From an uncultured Roseobacter sp. (GTDB lineage: Bacteria > Pseudomonadota > Alphaproteobacteria > Rhodobacterales > Rhodobacteraceae), in contig NZ_CANLKW010000003.1 of NCBI RefSeq assembly GCF_947491795.1, forward strand, positions 620,001 to 684,000: a DNA stretch of 64,000 bases, written 5' to 3'. Positions 36,558-44,925 of this stretch are shown piece by piece (the first letter of the stretch is position 1; the number at the start of each line of letters is the position of its first letter). Below the pieces are notes generated by a model. That model was given only the letters and a program-made list of their open reading frames with translations. It was not told the origin of the DNA and ran no database searches. Position numbers and translations under genes: made by a program.

Positions 36558-36815
36558 TCATCTATCTATGATCTGTTTCGCCAGCGCCTTGCCTTCGGCC
36601 CGAACAGCGTTCCATGAGAAGTCTTCATCCACACCGCTGTCCAAACCAATCTGGATCGCAGCATCCAAAGCGTCTATTTGCCTGTCACGATCTTCAACGA
36701 GCCGTAGGCCCTCGCGGATCACCTCACTTGCTGATGCATAACGGCCCGCCTCCACCTGTGTGGCTACAAAGCTGTCAAAATGCTCACCAAGGATGAACGA
36801 TGTTGTCTTGGGCAT
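36558..36815 (-). CDS. parD: ParD-family antitoxin
   Basis: An 85-residue ribbon-helix-helix antitoxin: TTSFILGEHFDSFVATQVEA, GRYASASEVIREGLRLVED, then a toxin-binding tail. The start at 36815 gives the usual MPKTTSF N-terminus. It forms an operon with ParE and should repress it. Together with TacA/TacT it is the second toxin-antitoxin system of the integrative element. Confidence 0.88.
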   Translation of the reverse strand: MPKTTSFILGEHFDSFVATQVEAGRYASASEVIREGLRLVEDRDRQIDALDAAIQIGLDSGVDEDFSWNAVRAEGKALAKQIIDR

Positions 36816-36913
36816 GGTGGCCTCCGATGACTTATAGCAGATACTAGTATTTAGGCTGGCACGGATCAAGTGTTTGGCTATGCTGCGTGAGATTGCAGAG
36901 CTGGAAACCGCAG

Positions 36914-37645
36914 ATGATCAAGCTCAATGCCATAGCCGATGATGATCCCCTGCTGGACCAATCCAAGCTGCTCTACGCGTTGGAACAGACAATCCGATAT
37001 GCTGAGGAAAACGGCGGCGTCGGCTTGACCCAAACCAAACTGTTCAATCGCAAGTTTGCCCATTGGGGTGCGCGGAATTTCAACTGGCCCACTTATTCAG
37101 AGGAAAAGCTGCTGAGGGTTCAAAAGGTACTGAACGAATGGGACGTGCCACCGGTGATGGTGGTCCATGATGTGATGACCATTGCCAAATGGGGTCGGCA
37201 CGTGAAGGGCAAGTTTCTGCTGTCCAAAAGCATCAAGCAGCTGGCGCAGCATCGTGGTCAGCTTTTTGGGGAACTGACCCAACAGTTTCCGTTCCGCTAC
37301 AACCATGGCCGTATGAGCCGCATCGATTTTCAAGCACCTGGGGATTGGCGAGACTTTTTGAACATCATCAACGTTGAAGCCCATGAAGGCATGACTGAAC
37401 CGCAGTTGGTCAAAACTCTATATGGGATGGACGAGCCAGATGATCCGTTTGAACGAGAGTACCGCGATCATCGTAGGTTCCTATCATCCGAGGTACTGCG
37501 TCCACTGTGCTGGATGGGTTTCCTAGAGGAAATACGCGTCAATGAGGACCGACTAGCTGACCGCATGTTTTGGAAAACCCCGCTTTGGTCCAAGTGCTTC
37601 ACGCTGGAGACAGATCACTATCTGGTCGAACCAACCAAACACTGA
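36914..37645 (+). CDS. Hypothetical protein
   Basis: A 243-residue soluble protein. I do not recognise the family. Visible features: LLYALEQTIRYAEENGGVGL, TQTKLFNRKFAHWGARNFNW and a tryptophan-rich second half (DWRDFLNI; VLRPLCWMGFLEEI) that looks like winged-helix layers. No catalytic motif. A GTG at 36887 would add nine residues. It is divergent from ParD and precedes the genes of the glycosyltransferase region. Confidence 0.6.
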   Translation: MIKLNAIADDDPLLDQSKLLYALEQTIRYAEENGGVGLTQTKLFNRKFAHWGARNFNWPTYSEEKLLRVQKVLNEWDVPPVMVVHDVMTIAKWGRHVKGKFLLSKSIKQLAQHRGQLFGELTQQFPFRYNHGRMSRIDFQAPGDWRDFLNIINVEAHEGMTEPQLVKTLYGMDEPDDPFEREYRDHRRFLSSEVLRPLCWMGFLEEIRVNEDRLADRMFWKTPLWSKCFTLETDHYLVEPTKH

Positions 37646-37737
37646 TTTTCCTCAGAAAACCATCACGTGAATAATGATTTTCCTTTGCCAAGGCGTCAGA
37701 GTCTAAGCAAGCCAAAGACATATTTGAAAGGAAAACA

Positions 37738-38169
37738 ATGTTTTACGATCTTGGAACTCTGAACTTCGACGAAAAGCTGCGTCGATATGTTTATTTTGAA
37801 GACTACTCCAGTGTAGCTGACGGGGATGTATTTCACGCTTGGATGATCGAAGCACTATTTGACCCGTACAAAACAATAACTCCTCACTTCATCAATGAAG
37901 TGCGTTATGCCGAGCGCAAACACGACCCGATCGCTATGGAAGAAAAGATGGAGCACATCGTTGTGTTGGGGCTTTCAGAGTCTACTGACTATGATCAGAT
38001 GCGGCCTAGGGATCGCCTGGATGAAGACGAAATCAAGATCGAAATCACCGAAGGTTTCATGGACTCGACTATCACGATCACTCTTCTAAAAGACATCAAC
38101 AAGTCTATTGAAGTCTTAAGCGGTTTGCGTCTGTTTGTAGAACATAGAAAGCACCAAAAAGCCGCGTAA
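37738..38169 (+). CDS. Hypothetical acidic protein
   Basis: A 143-residue acidic soluble protein (FYDLGTLNFDEKLRRYVYFE...ERKHDPIAMEEKMEHIVVLG) with a predicted alpha/beta mix and no recognised motif. ATG at 37738 follows GAAAGGAAAAC, a strong ribosome-binding site. The glycosyltransferase gene starts 57 bases downstream, so they may be co-transcribed. Confidence 0.6.
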   Translation: MFYDLGTLNFDEKLRRYVYFEDYSSVADGDVFHAWMIEALFDPYKTITPHFINEVRYAERKHDPIAMEEKMEHIVVLGLSESTDYDQMRPRDRLDEDEIKIEITEGFMDSTITITLLKDINKSIEVLSGLRLFVEHRKHQKAA

Positions 38170-38226
38170 GCATCTGTGAAAAAACAACTTCTCGCCGCGA
38201 TGTGCGGCGGGAGGCACATTGGATGC

Positions 38227-39336
38227 ATGACACAGACATCCAAACACATCTACTTCGTTATCTCCGTTCAACACTTCATACCAACAGGCGGGATTGGGTC
38301 CTTCTTCAGGGGTTTTCTGAGAATGGCCAATGCCTCCAACTGGGATGTTACGGTTGTGCTGGACAAAAAGCCCTTTGGCCAATCCCGTGAACTGATGGAG
38401 GCTTCGACGAACGCCAAGTTCGTTTGGCCTGCCACGGTCCGTTCCTACGCCGAACACACCAAAGCCACCCAGTTCAAAGGCGAGCAAATCAACCAAGCCA
38501 AAGTCGCCAACTTCAAAGACGCGTTGGGCATGGCGCTGGCTCAGCGTGAACCTGACCACATCCTCATCAACACACCGGATGCCTTTCAATCTGTGGAAGA
38601 GCTGGGTCTGCAGGATCGGTTCCGCACCACATTCTACACCCTCCATGAAAACTTGGTTGTGCCACCCGGTGAGGCGTCAGATGTGTTTGCGCAGGAATAC
38701 AACGAATTTCTGTATCGTATCCCAAGCGTACCGAATGTCCGCATTGCCACGCAGTCGAATTTTAATGTGCAGCGGATGAACGCGCTGAAATTTTGGACAT
38801 CACCTATCATCTTGCAGATGCCTATCCCTGATGCCGAATTGTTGCTGCCATACACAGGCCCTCGATCCGGCGTTTTGTTCATCGGTCGTCACGAACCACG
38901 CAAAGACCCCAAGCTTTTTGTAAAGACAATCGCGGCAACTGGCCTGCCAGCGAAGGTGCTCACTAACAAGCGTGGGATCAAGAAGTTCCAAACGCTCTTT
39001 GCCAAGCATGGCGTTACAGATTTTGAAATCAAAGGTCAGATCACTGGCAAGGAAAAGACCGACTTCATCAAATCAGCCAAAGTGGCGTTCCACCCAGCCA
39101 CATCGGAATCCTATGGGTTTTCAGCGATGGAGACGCTGGCAGCTGGAGTGCCAACACTGCTGATTGAAGAACGTGAGTGGTGGCGTTCTTTTGCAAAGGA
39201 TGGCGTGCATCTGACTTCTGCTGGGGACGTCCCTTCAGAGCTTTCGAAGCTGTATGCGACTGCGAAGCCTCAAAACGCTCAAATTTGGGCCGCACGTGAG
39301 CAAGGAACGCAAATTGCATGGCAAGCGTACATCTGA
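38227..39336 (+). CDS. GT4-type glycosyltransferase
   Basis: A 369-residue GT-B glycosyltransferase. The N-terminal domain starts IYFVISVQHFIPTGGIGSFF with the glycine loop. The C-terminal nucleotide-sugar domain has VLFIGRHEPRKDPKLF and the E-x7-E motif in SESYGFSAMETLAAGVPTL. The start at 38227 has GGGAGG upstream; a GTG at 38176 is possible. It lies tail-to-tail with the DpdA operon (34 bases). There are no capsule or LPS genes near, so I infer that it acts with the second glycosyltransferase on the modified nucleotide or another island product. Confidence 0.8.
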   Translation: MTQTSKHIYFVISVQHFIPTGGIGSFFRGFLRMANASNWDVTVVLDKKPFGQSRELMEASTNAKFVWPATVRSYAEHTKATQFKGEQINQAKVANFKDALGMALAQREPDHILINTPDAFQSVEELGLQDRFRTTFYTLHENLVVPPGEASDVFAQEYNEFLYRIPSVPNVRIATQSNFNVQRMNALKFWTSPIILQMPIPDAELLLPYTGPRSGVLFIGRHEPRKDPKLFVKTIAATGLPAKVLTNKRGIKKFQTLFAKHGVTDFEIKGQITGKEKTDFIKSAKVAFHPATSESYGFSAMETLAAGVPTLLIEEREWWRSFAKDGVHLTSAGDVPSELSKLYATAKPQNAQIWAAREQGTQIAWQAYI

Positions 39337-39370
39337 CCGATTGAGGCGGGGCTATTCCCTGCCTCAATCT

Positions 39371-41122
39371 TCACATGGGCATATTGATTTCCACGGGATT
39401 GCCCTTTTGCGTTAGCATGAGCGGGAGCGTTATTGAGTAGGCCATAGGCAATCCTCGGATGTGGAACTTCAACCCTGTCAGTCCCTGATGCCCGGCCAAA
39501 AGATCAATCTGATACGTAACCCCGTAGTCCATTGTGAGCTGGATCAGCTTGCGCACCATATGGAAGTCCGCGAAGCGCAGGCCCTCGGGGCGGTCTATCA
39601 GCGGCTTTGATACCAGCTGGCCCAAATCACACCGGTGGTCATCGCGATCCGGCAAGGCAAGCTGCAACCCATCATCTTCAACGCAAAGCAGTTGGTAGCG
39701 ATGAAATGCATTGCGACCATGCAGTTTCAGCTTGGCGAACTCGGATTTCCAGAGATGCAGGTTTTCCAGCATTGGTTTGGTCAGCTCATAACTCGCAAGG
39801 GTCACTAGCTCAGGATCAAGATTGCGCCAAGTGACAACGCCTTCGACATCACTCGCCGGAAACACTTGTTTTCCATCATGTGAGCGCAGCGCCAAGCCTT
39901 TCGCTTTGCGGATCAGTTTCCAGGGTGTCTCATGGGGGAATTTCTCAACAAACTGAGCTGCGATCCGACTTGGTATCGAAAGCGGGCGATCAAACAGTGG
40001 TCGCTGGGGTCGGCGGTCAAACTGAAGCTCAAAACTGGGGTTAAAGGGTTGAGTTGTGATGCTCGTGCCGTGCCATCCAGTTTGCGTTTGCCGGAACTGC
40101 AAAGCATCCAATAGAATAAACTTCTTGGCCATCTGCAGTGCTTTGGCGTCACGCTCCTCTTGCGTGACCTCATCGCCATAAGGCTTCGCTTCCGAACGGT
40201 TTTCTCGCCACCAATCCATGTACGCTGCCATTTCTTCAGCTGACGGATTCTCTCCAAGAACAGGTTGCCTACTGTTTTGAGTGGCCCGCTCCCAATCCTC
40301 AACAGCGGCGATCTTGGGCAAGAAGCGTTGGAAGATATCGCAAGTTGCAAACAAAACGTAGGCAGGTTCTTTCGACAGCAAACCGCGCGCCAGTTTGGCT
40401 TCATCGGGAACCAAAGCAGCAACGTCAGTCATCACCTTTTCGTCTGAAACGCCTGTATAGAGCTTCACCAGCTGGAACCTGTTATTGTTCACGTGGATCA
40501 TTGCAGGCACGAAGCCGGTCTTGCTGATCGGCATTGGCATAGACTGAGAGAATTTGCCGGACGGTAAACTGCTGCTGCTTGGTGTATTCAGCAAACTCTG
40601 TTTGGCTCGCGCAAACTGTTGGGGGAGTTTTTCCGCATATTTTTCAAACGGGTCTAAACGCGCACCTTCTGCGGCCTTATCGTACAACTCATTGATAGAT
40701 GAGGATGATAATTCCGTCACCAACTGATCAGACGTCATGCCATGCTTGAAGGCGTGTTTTAGGATCATCCGGTATTTTGAAAGCTGCGGTGCAGCCGTCA
40801 TCGACTTGTTGGTCTTCGGATTGATGATATCGAAGGCCACCGAGACGATACCATGAAAGAAGTTGCTATCGCTCTTGGCTGTCCATGGTTGATCTTGATA
40901 CTGCAAATATTCCTTCAGTGCGGCGAAATCGTCCTCAAATCCTGCAAATATCCGCCCAAGCTCAAGCGCCTTACCCAAAGCCACATAGGTGGCTTCGTTG
41001 GACTTTTTCTGCAGTTTAGCTGCTGAGCACAGGGACGTTTCGATGTCACTAAGTACATCATTGTATTCTTTGAATTTCTTTTCTGCATTGTCGCCGATTT
41101 GAGCGTCTGAGTGATCTTTCAT
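39371..41122 (-). CDS. Large protein of unknown family in the DpdA operon
   Basis: A 583-residue protein starting at 41122 (MKDHSDAQIGDNAEKK), where ATGA overlaps the DpdA stop. Residues 30-150 (ATYVALGKALELGRIFAGFE, ...YLQYQDQPW..., SKYRMILKHAFKHGMT) look like a helical domain I have seen at the start of phage and plasmid replication-type proteins. The middle is charged. The C-terminal half (about 380-583) is beta-rich with repeated W/F positions. No nuclease, helicase or methylase motif is visible. From its place as last gene of the operon, I infer a role in recognising or using the modified DNA. Confidence 0.7.
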   Translation of the reverse strand: MKDHSDAQIGDNAEKKFKEYNDVLSDIETSLCSAAKLQKKSNEATYVALGKALELGRIFAGFEDDFAALKEYLQYQDQPWTAKSDSNFFHGIVSVAFDIINPKTNKSMTAAPQLSKYRMILKHAFKHGMTSDQLVTELSSSSINELYDKAAEGARLDPFEKYAEKLPQQFARAKQSLLNTPSSSSLPSGKFSQSMPMPISKTGFVPAMIHVNNNRFQLVKLYTGVSDEKVMTDVAALVPDEAKLARGLLSKEPAYVLFATCDIFQRFLPKIAAVEDWERATQNSRQPVLGENPSAEEMAAYMDWWRENRSEAKPYGDEVTQEERDAKALQMAKKFILLDALQFRQTQTGWHGTSITTQPFNPSFELQFDRRPQRPLFDRPLSIPSRIAAQFVEKFPHETPWKLIRKAKGLALRSHDGKQVFPASDVEGVVTWRNLDPELVTLASYELTKPMLENLHLWKSEFAKLKLHGRNAFHRYQLLCVEDDGLQLALPDRDDHRCDLGQLVSKPLIDRPEGLRFADFHMVRKLIQLTMDYGVTYQIDLLAGHQGLTGLKFHIRGLPMAYSITLPLMLTQKGNPVEINMPM

Positions 41123-42654
41123 TTTCCAAATACTCCTTCGTAAGACAACGCATCGAGTTGGACCGCCCACTCGTCGATCACAGCGAACGGATCTTTTGCG
41201 ATAAAGACGGCGCGGATAATCTTGTTCAAATGGGCGACAGACTCTGGCCGATCTGGAAAGCTCTTTTCGTCCAGGAACCGGTAAGCCTTGCGGAAACCTT
41301 CGATGAGAGCCTGCGTATTATGATGAACCAACATCGCTTGCTGCAACGCTGATGGCACCCTATTGTAGGTCTTCGGATCGGCAGTCCCGACCAAGTCTTT
41401 TTGCCGGAGGATGTACCCAAGCGTTGAACGTGCTTTGTGCCGTCCATATTTCTTCGCGACCCATGCGTCAGCGGTGTCTGCCAACAGCACGTCTGATCCA
41501 AGGTACTTTTTGAGATTGGTTTTCTCAGTCCGGACGCTCCAGCGATCCGGTCCAAAGTCATATCCGACGATGGCCTGATATCCGTTGGCCATAGCATCCA
41601 CAGGGCTCTTTGAATCAAAGGTTAGCTGGATGCCCTTGGCGTCCGTGTATTTGCGCAAGGCCCGTTGGATCATCGACAATGCGCACCCCACTTTGAACGT
41701 CGAGACACCCAAAAAATGCATGTAGCTGTTGGGCCTTAGCTTGCCGTCATCGCGCATCTGAATCAGACGCCGCAAAGTGATCGACAAATGTACAGAGTGC
41801 TTCCCAGCAAAGGCCCATCCTTCAAATGGGAAATCTCGGACTTGCTCGTACCAGAACCTGCTCTCTTCCTCATTGCGTCCTTGGATGACGTTGAGAAGGT
41901 TGGTGGCTCCTGGAACGCGGTTCGTTGCAAAGTAATCGTTGTTTTGGCGGGTGCGGATTAATGCTGCCATGTAGCTGCTGGAAAAGCCCGCTTTCTTGGC
42001 TTCGCCAAACACATCAACCCCTTCAGCGATTAGCATCTCTGTGTGGGGCACCAACGCTCCAGTGGCGACGCCGCCAGTCGGAAAATCCAGCACCATGGAT
42101 TGATCCGCAACGCGTTCGAGCCAGCGCAACATGCGCTCAGGTGTCGTTTGCGGGTCAAATGGGATGGATTGTTCTTGAATCTGATAACCACCGCTATCAC
42201 CGAGCAAGACCACACGCTTGTCGCGAGGTGTTTTGGTTATCCAATTGTTGCTGATTGCAGAGTTGGCGGTGCGGGCACCTTGGCCACCGCTGAACAACGC
42301 CCACGGGTAGAAACACAGTTTGGAGTCCGGGTTGGTGAACTTCAGGTCTTCAGCGCCAAAGGCAAATCCATCAAATGGATCCTCGCTCGGATCGGAGGTC
42401 TTTTGCGCTTCGATCTCGCGCATCCCCAAGCGTGCAACCGAATTTATGTACCCCTCGCTCAGCGCCGGAGTATAGCGTGCCACATTTTTAAACAGCTTGG
42501 ATTTTGAATAGTCCAAGTTGGGGTTCTGGTGTTCAAACAGGGCCTGGTGAGCTTGCAACGCCAAACGCAGTTCTTGTTCGTCTTCGATGTCATCCAGAGG
42601 TTTCTTGGCCCGATGTTTCGCTATTTTGATGGTCGTTTTCTTATCGAAGGACAT
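41119..42654 (-). CDS. dpdA: DpdA-like 7-deazaguanine DNA transglycosylase
   Basis: A 511-residue member of the tRNA-guanine-transglycosylase superfamily. The key motifs are VVLLGDSGGYQI (D153), QSMVLDFPTGG (D190), NVIQGR (Q258-G259), GWAFAGKH (about 279-286) and LTFDSKSP (D347, the expected nucleophile). The FDS.SP form and the lack of the CxCxxC...H zinc site separate it from housekeeping Tgt and fit DpdA, which swaps guanine in DNA for preQ0 or a derivative. The start at 42654 (MSFDKKTTIKIAKHR) overlaps the upstream glycosyltransferase by 14 bases; its stop overlaps the next gene by 4. The neighbouring YhhQ transporter supports a 7-deazaguanine substrate. Confidence 0.82.
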   Translation of the reverse strand: MSFDKKTTIKIAKHRAKKPLDDIEDEQELRLALQAHQALFEHQNPNLDYSKSKLFKNVARYTPALSEGYINSVARLGMREIEAQKTSDPSEDPFDGFAFGAEDLKFTNPDSKLCFYPWALFSGGQGARTANSAISNNWITKTPRDKRVVLLGDSGGYQIQEQSIPFDPQTTPERMLRWLERVADQSMVLDFPTGGVATGALVPHTEMLIAEGVDVFGEAKKAGFSSSYMAALIRTRQNNDYFATNRVPGATNLLNVIQGRNEEESRFWYEQVRDFPFEGWAFAGKHSVHLSITLRRLIQMRDDGKLRPNSYMHFLGVSTFKVGCALSMIQRALRKYTDAKGIQLTFDSKSPVDAMANGYQAIVGYDFGPDRWSVRTEKTNLKKYLGSDVLLADTADAWVAKKYGRHKARSTLGYILRQKDLVGTADPKTYNRVPSALQQAMLVHHNTQALIEGFRKAYRFLDEKSFPDRPESVAHLNKIIRAVFIAKDPFAVIDEWAVQLDALSYEGVFGK

Positions 42655-43699
42655 GGCGATACAGCTCCCTTCCGTTGAAAAATTCGTCACCAACAGAGAC
42701 AGCCAGTTCTTCCAAGGTTGATGGATCGCGGCTTTGAATTGCGGCTTCAATGAACTGCGCGAGCTGTCTCGCGTGATCCGCAACGGCTTGTTCGTTCGCA
42801 CTCCATTCCGACGGATACGCCCGGTCCCCATAGATTTCGGTGTAACTGAGCCGATTGGGTACAATGGGAACGGCACCAGCCAGCAAACCTTCGAAGGTGC
42901 CGATACCCAGTGTCTCTTGCAAGCTTGCTGAGAACACCACCAAAGCGCGGGCCAGTTCCTGATGATATTGCTGCTTGGTCAGCGCCTGTTCTTGTGCAAA
43001 GACAATGCGGTACTGAGGAAGGTGATCTCGCAGAATTTCCAAAGCTTTGGGCATTTTTTCTGAGGCTAAGCGGTGCGGGAACAAGATCGTGTCCTTTTCC
43101 GTGGAACCGGCCAGTGGCTCCAGCAACGGGCAAAGGTATTCCATCGGCCAACCGACAGTCTTCGCCCGTTCGGGTTGGTCAGGTCTCAAGGCGTCATGGA
43201 ACATCTCCCAGTGAAACTTTGTTGCAAAATAGTTGGTGTCGCTTGCCTGGAAGACCGCTTTCTCAAAAGCGTAGCTCCAAGCCTTGTTGGAGACCTTTTG
43301 GCCGAGCTGGTCCCATGGGTCATAAGAACCAGCATGCCACATCACGTCGATGGAAAGATCGATATCCAGAAGGTCTGCGATGTACCGACATTGGATCACC
43401 CCTGGGTGCCAAGCATCTGCAAACAGAACGCGGTCGCTATCCCGAACCGTGCCAGACTGGACCATCGCAACAAATTCGCTGACCTGCGCTGCCTTGTAGG
43501 CATTGGTTTCGGCAAAATCGAGGAACCCACCAATCGACGTTTTGCCGGAAGTTTGGTGACCTGACACTACCTCAAGGCTCCACGCTTTTTGTCCTTTCAA
43601 GTACATCGCAGCATGAAGCTGTTGAGGTAGAGTTTTTTGCCACTCGCCGGTGTAGCGTTGTTCATGGGGTTCGATGTCAAAGAGCCAAAGCCTAGGCAT
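42641..43699 (-). CDS. GT-B glycosyltransferase in the DpdA operon
   Basis: A 352-residue glycosyltransferase. The C-terminal domain has ILFPHRLASEKMPKALEILR and the E-x7-E motif SLQETLGIGTFEGLLAGAVP, typical of GT4-like enzymes. The N-terminal half (MPRLWLFDIEPHEQRYTGEW) is the acceptor domain and lacks a membrane anchor. Its ATG overlaps the stop of the preceding membrane-protein gene (TAATG). Translational coupling between transporter and transglycosylase genes argues that the acceptor is the 7-deazaguanine base, before or after insertion in DNA. This is inference; sugar and acceptor are unknown. Confidence 0.82.
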   Translation of the reverse strand: MPRLWLFDIEPHEQRYTGEWQKTLPQQLHAAMYLKGQKAWSLEVVSGHQTSGKTSIGGFLDFAETNAYKAAQVSEFVAMVQSGTVRDSDRVLFADAWHPGVIQCRYIADLLDIDLSIDVMWHAGSYDPWDQLGQKVSNKAWSYAFEKAVFQASDTNYFATKFHWEMFHDALRPDQPERAKTVGWPMEYLCPLLEPLAGSTEKDTILFPHRLASEKMPKALEILRDHLPQYRIVFAQEQALTKQQYHQELARALVVFSASLQETLGIGTFEGLLAGAVPIVPNRLSYTEIYGDRAYPSEWSANEQAVADHARQLAQFIEAAIQSRDPSTLEELAVSVGDEFFNGRELYRHVLR

Positions 43700-44241
43700 T
43701 ATTGCGCCTCCTTTTGACTCACAAAGAATGTGGTATCGAAGGACCAACCGAACCGATAAATGACCCATAGAAAGACCGCGAATGGTGCGACGGACGCGCA
43801 ACCCGCAATAACAAAGCTCTGACGAGCATGGCCCACTTGCAGCGTCGTGCTCATAAAGCAAACACCCCCAATGCCCGCGAGCACCAAGACCAAGTGCCAG
43901 ATACGCAGCTGATTTCCCAAGTGCTTACGCAGATTAAAGAAAATCTGACTAACAATCATAAAGCTGAGAGCGACACCAGTTTGCGCTAGGCTGTCCCTTA
44001 GGAACCAGGCGACTGCAATTATGAGAATGGGATGGTAGAACTGTAAGGGCGTCCATACCCAGCGGGTGAGCAAGAATAATACGATAACAGCGTATCCAAG
44101 TATGAACTGCTGGACGACGAACAACAGCGCATTTTCGAAGTTTGAAACCCAAAAAAGGTTGTTCACAATTGCAAGCAAAACTGTGGGTACGAGCACGACC
44201 AAAGTGGCCGTCGGTGATTGTCCGAAATGTGGCTCACTCAT
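43699..44241 (-). CDS. Integral membrane protein in the DpdA operon
   Basis: A 180-residue protein with five membrane helices (TLVVLVPTVLLAIVNNLFWV; LLFVVQQFILGYAVIVLFLL; HPILIIAVAWFL; HLVLVLAGIGGVCFM; FVIAGCASVAPFAVFLWVIY). I do not recognise the family. It overlaps YhhQ by 4 bases and the glycosyltransferase by one, so it is an intimate part of the operon. It could be a transporter subunit or a membrane platform. Confidence 0.7.
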   Translation of the reverse strand: MSEPHFGQSPTATLVVLVPTVLLAIVNNLFWVSNFENALLFVVQQFILGYAVIVLFLLTRWVWTPLQFYHPILIIAVAWFLRDSLAQTGVALSFMIVSQIFFNLRKHLGNQLRIWHLVLVLAGIGGVCFMSTTLQVGHARQSFVIAGCASVAPFAVFLWVIYRFGWSFDTTFFVSQKEAQ

Positions 44242-44738
44242 GTAGCCACCTGCGTCGGCGAAGCTTTTTCACGCCGGTTCAGCACGGCCCAGAACACCAA
44301 TGCTCCAAGCATTTTTGCGGCGCTGACCAAAGCAACGGCTGTCCAATCGAAGATCCCAACCATCTGCAAAAACACGATGGTGTCCACGGGAACGGCCACA
44401 GCCGATGAAAGCAAAATGCGCTGTGACAAAGGTTTGCGTGTGAACGTGTAAACGGCCCAATCAATGGCTTCAGAGATCAGAAAAGCCGTCACGCTGGCCA
44501 AAGCCACAACCGGGGCCGACATGAAATAGCTTATGCCACCCGCAACCAGCATGGCGATGACAACCCAATGCCCAATCTCCCTTTGCGCAAAATCCCGGAA
44601 CACAAACACAAAGCCAACGACGAGCATCACGGGCGGGAACATCGTTCCCAACACGGGCACCATGGGCACCACAACAAACAGCCAATTGATGGCCACCACC
44701 GCGCCGATATAGGCGGTTGTCGAAAACCCTTTGGGCAT
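44238..44738 (-). CDS. yhhQ: Queuosine-precursor transporter, YhhQ/VUT family
   Basis: A 166-residue membrane protein with about six helices. The family signature is GFVFVFRDFAQREIGHWVVI (about residues 38-57), and the C-terminal half has VDTIVFLQMVG, both typical of YhhQ, which imports preQ0/preQ1. Start ATG at 44738, preceded by GGAGGGGAAA, decides the start over the GTG at 44750. It is the first gene of the five-gene operon. Importing preQ0 or preQ1 would feed the DpdA-like enzyme, so no complete synthesis pathway is needed here. Confidence 0.86.
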   Translation of the reverse strand: MPKGFSTTAYIGAVVAINWLFVVVPMVPVLGTMFPPVMLVVGFVFVFRDFAQREIGHWVVIAMLVAGGISYFMSAPVVALASVTAFLISEAIDWAVYTFTRKPLSQRILLSSAVAVPVDTIVFLQMVGIFDWTAVALVSAAKMLGALVFWAVLNRREKASPTQVAT

Positions 44739-44798
44739 TTTCCCCTCCACAGTAATTTTTATGGGGGAACAGTTGGCAGAGTTTTTGCGGGTCGTGTG

Positions 44799-44838
44799 TG
44801 CGGATATCCCCTAGATGGGATGCGGAAATCCCCTAGAT
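44799..44838. promoter_or_regulatory. Duplicated 18-bp box upstream of the DpdA operon
   Basis: TGCGGATATCCCCTAGAT (44799-44816) and TGCGGAAATCCCCTAGAT (44821-44838) differ by one base and are 22 bases apart, i.e. two helical turns. The first copy is part of an inverted repeat ATCCC-CTAGAT-GGGAT. They lie 60-100 bases upstream of the YhhQ start, as expected for activator sites, and next to the kinase/NarL-type regulator genes. These are candidate binding sites for that regulator. Confidence 0.6.
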
Positions 44839-44854
44839 CGGCTTGGCTGGAAGA

Positions 44855-44915
44855 AATTTCCCAAGAAAAAACTCGGAGAAACTTTTCTGCGGAAAGTTCT
44901 TTGGTGTTCTTTTCT
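44855..44915. terminator. Dispersed hairpin-rich repeat, copy 3
   Basis: TTCCCAAGAAAAAACTCGG and AACTTTTCTGCGGAAAGTT (44880-44898, identical to copy 2) lie just after the histidine kinase gene. Probably its terminator, separating it from the DpdA operon. Confidence 0.6.
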
Positions 44916-44925
44916 GCACTGCTGC

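Noticed and set aside
41119..42654. Housekeeping tRNA-guanine transglycosylase (tgt) for queuosine
   Set aside because: The TGT zinc site CxCxxC...H is missing, the third motif has the FDS.SP form seen in DpdA, and the gene is in a mobile element between a glycosyltransferase and an unknown gene.
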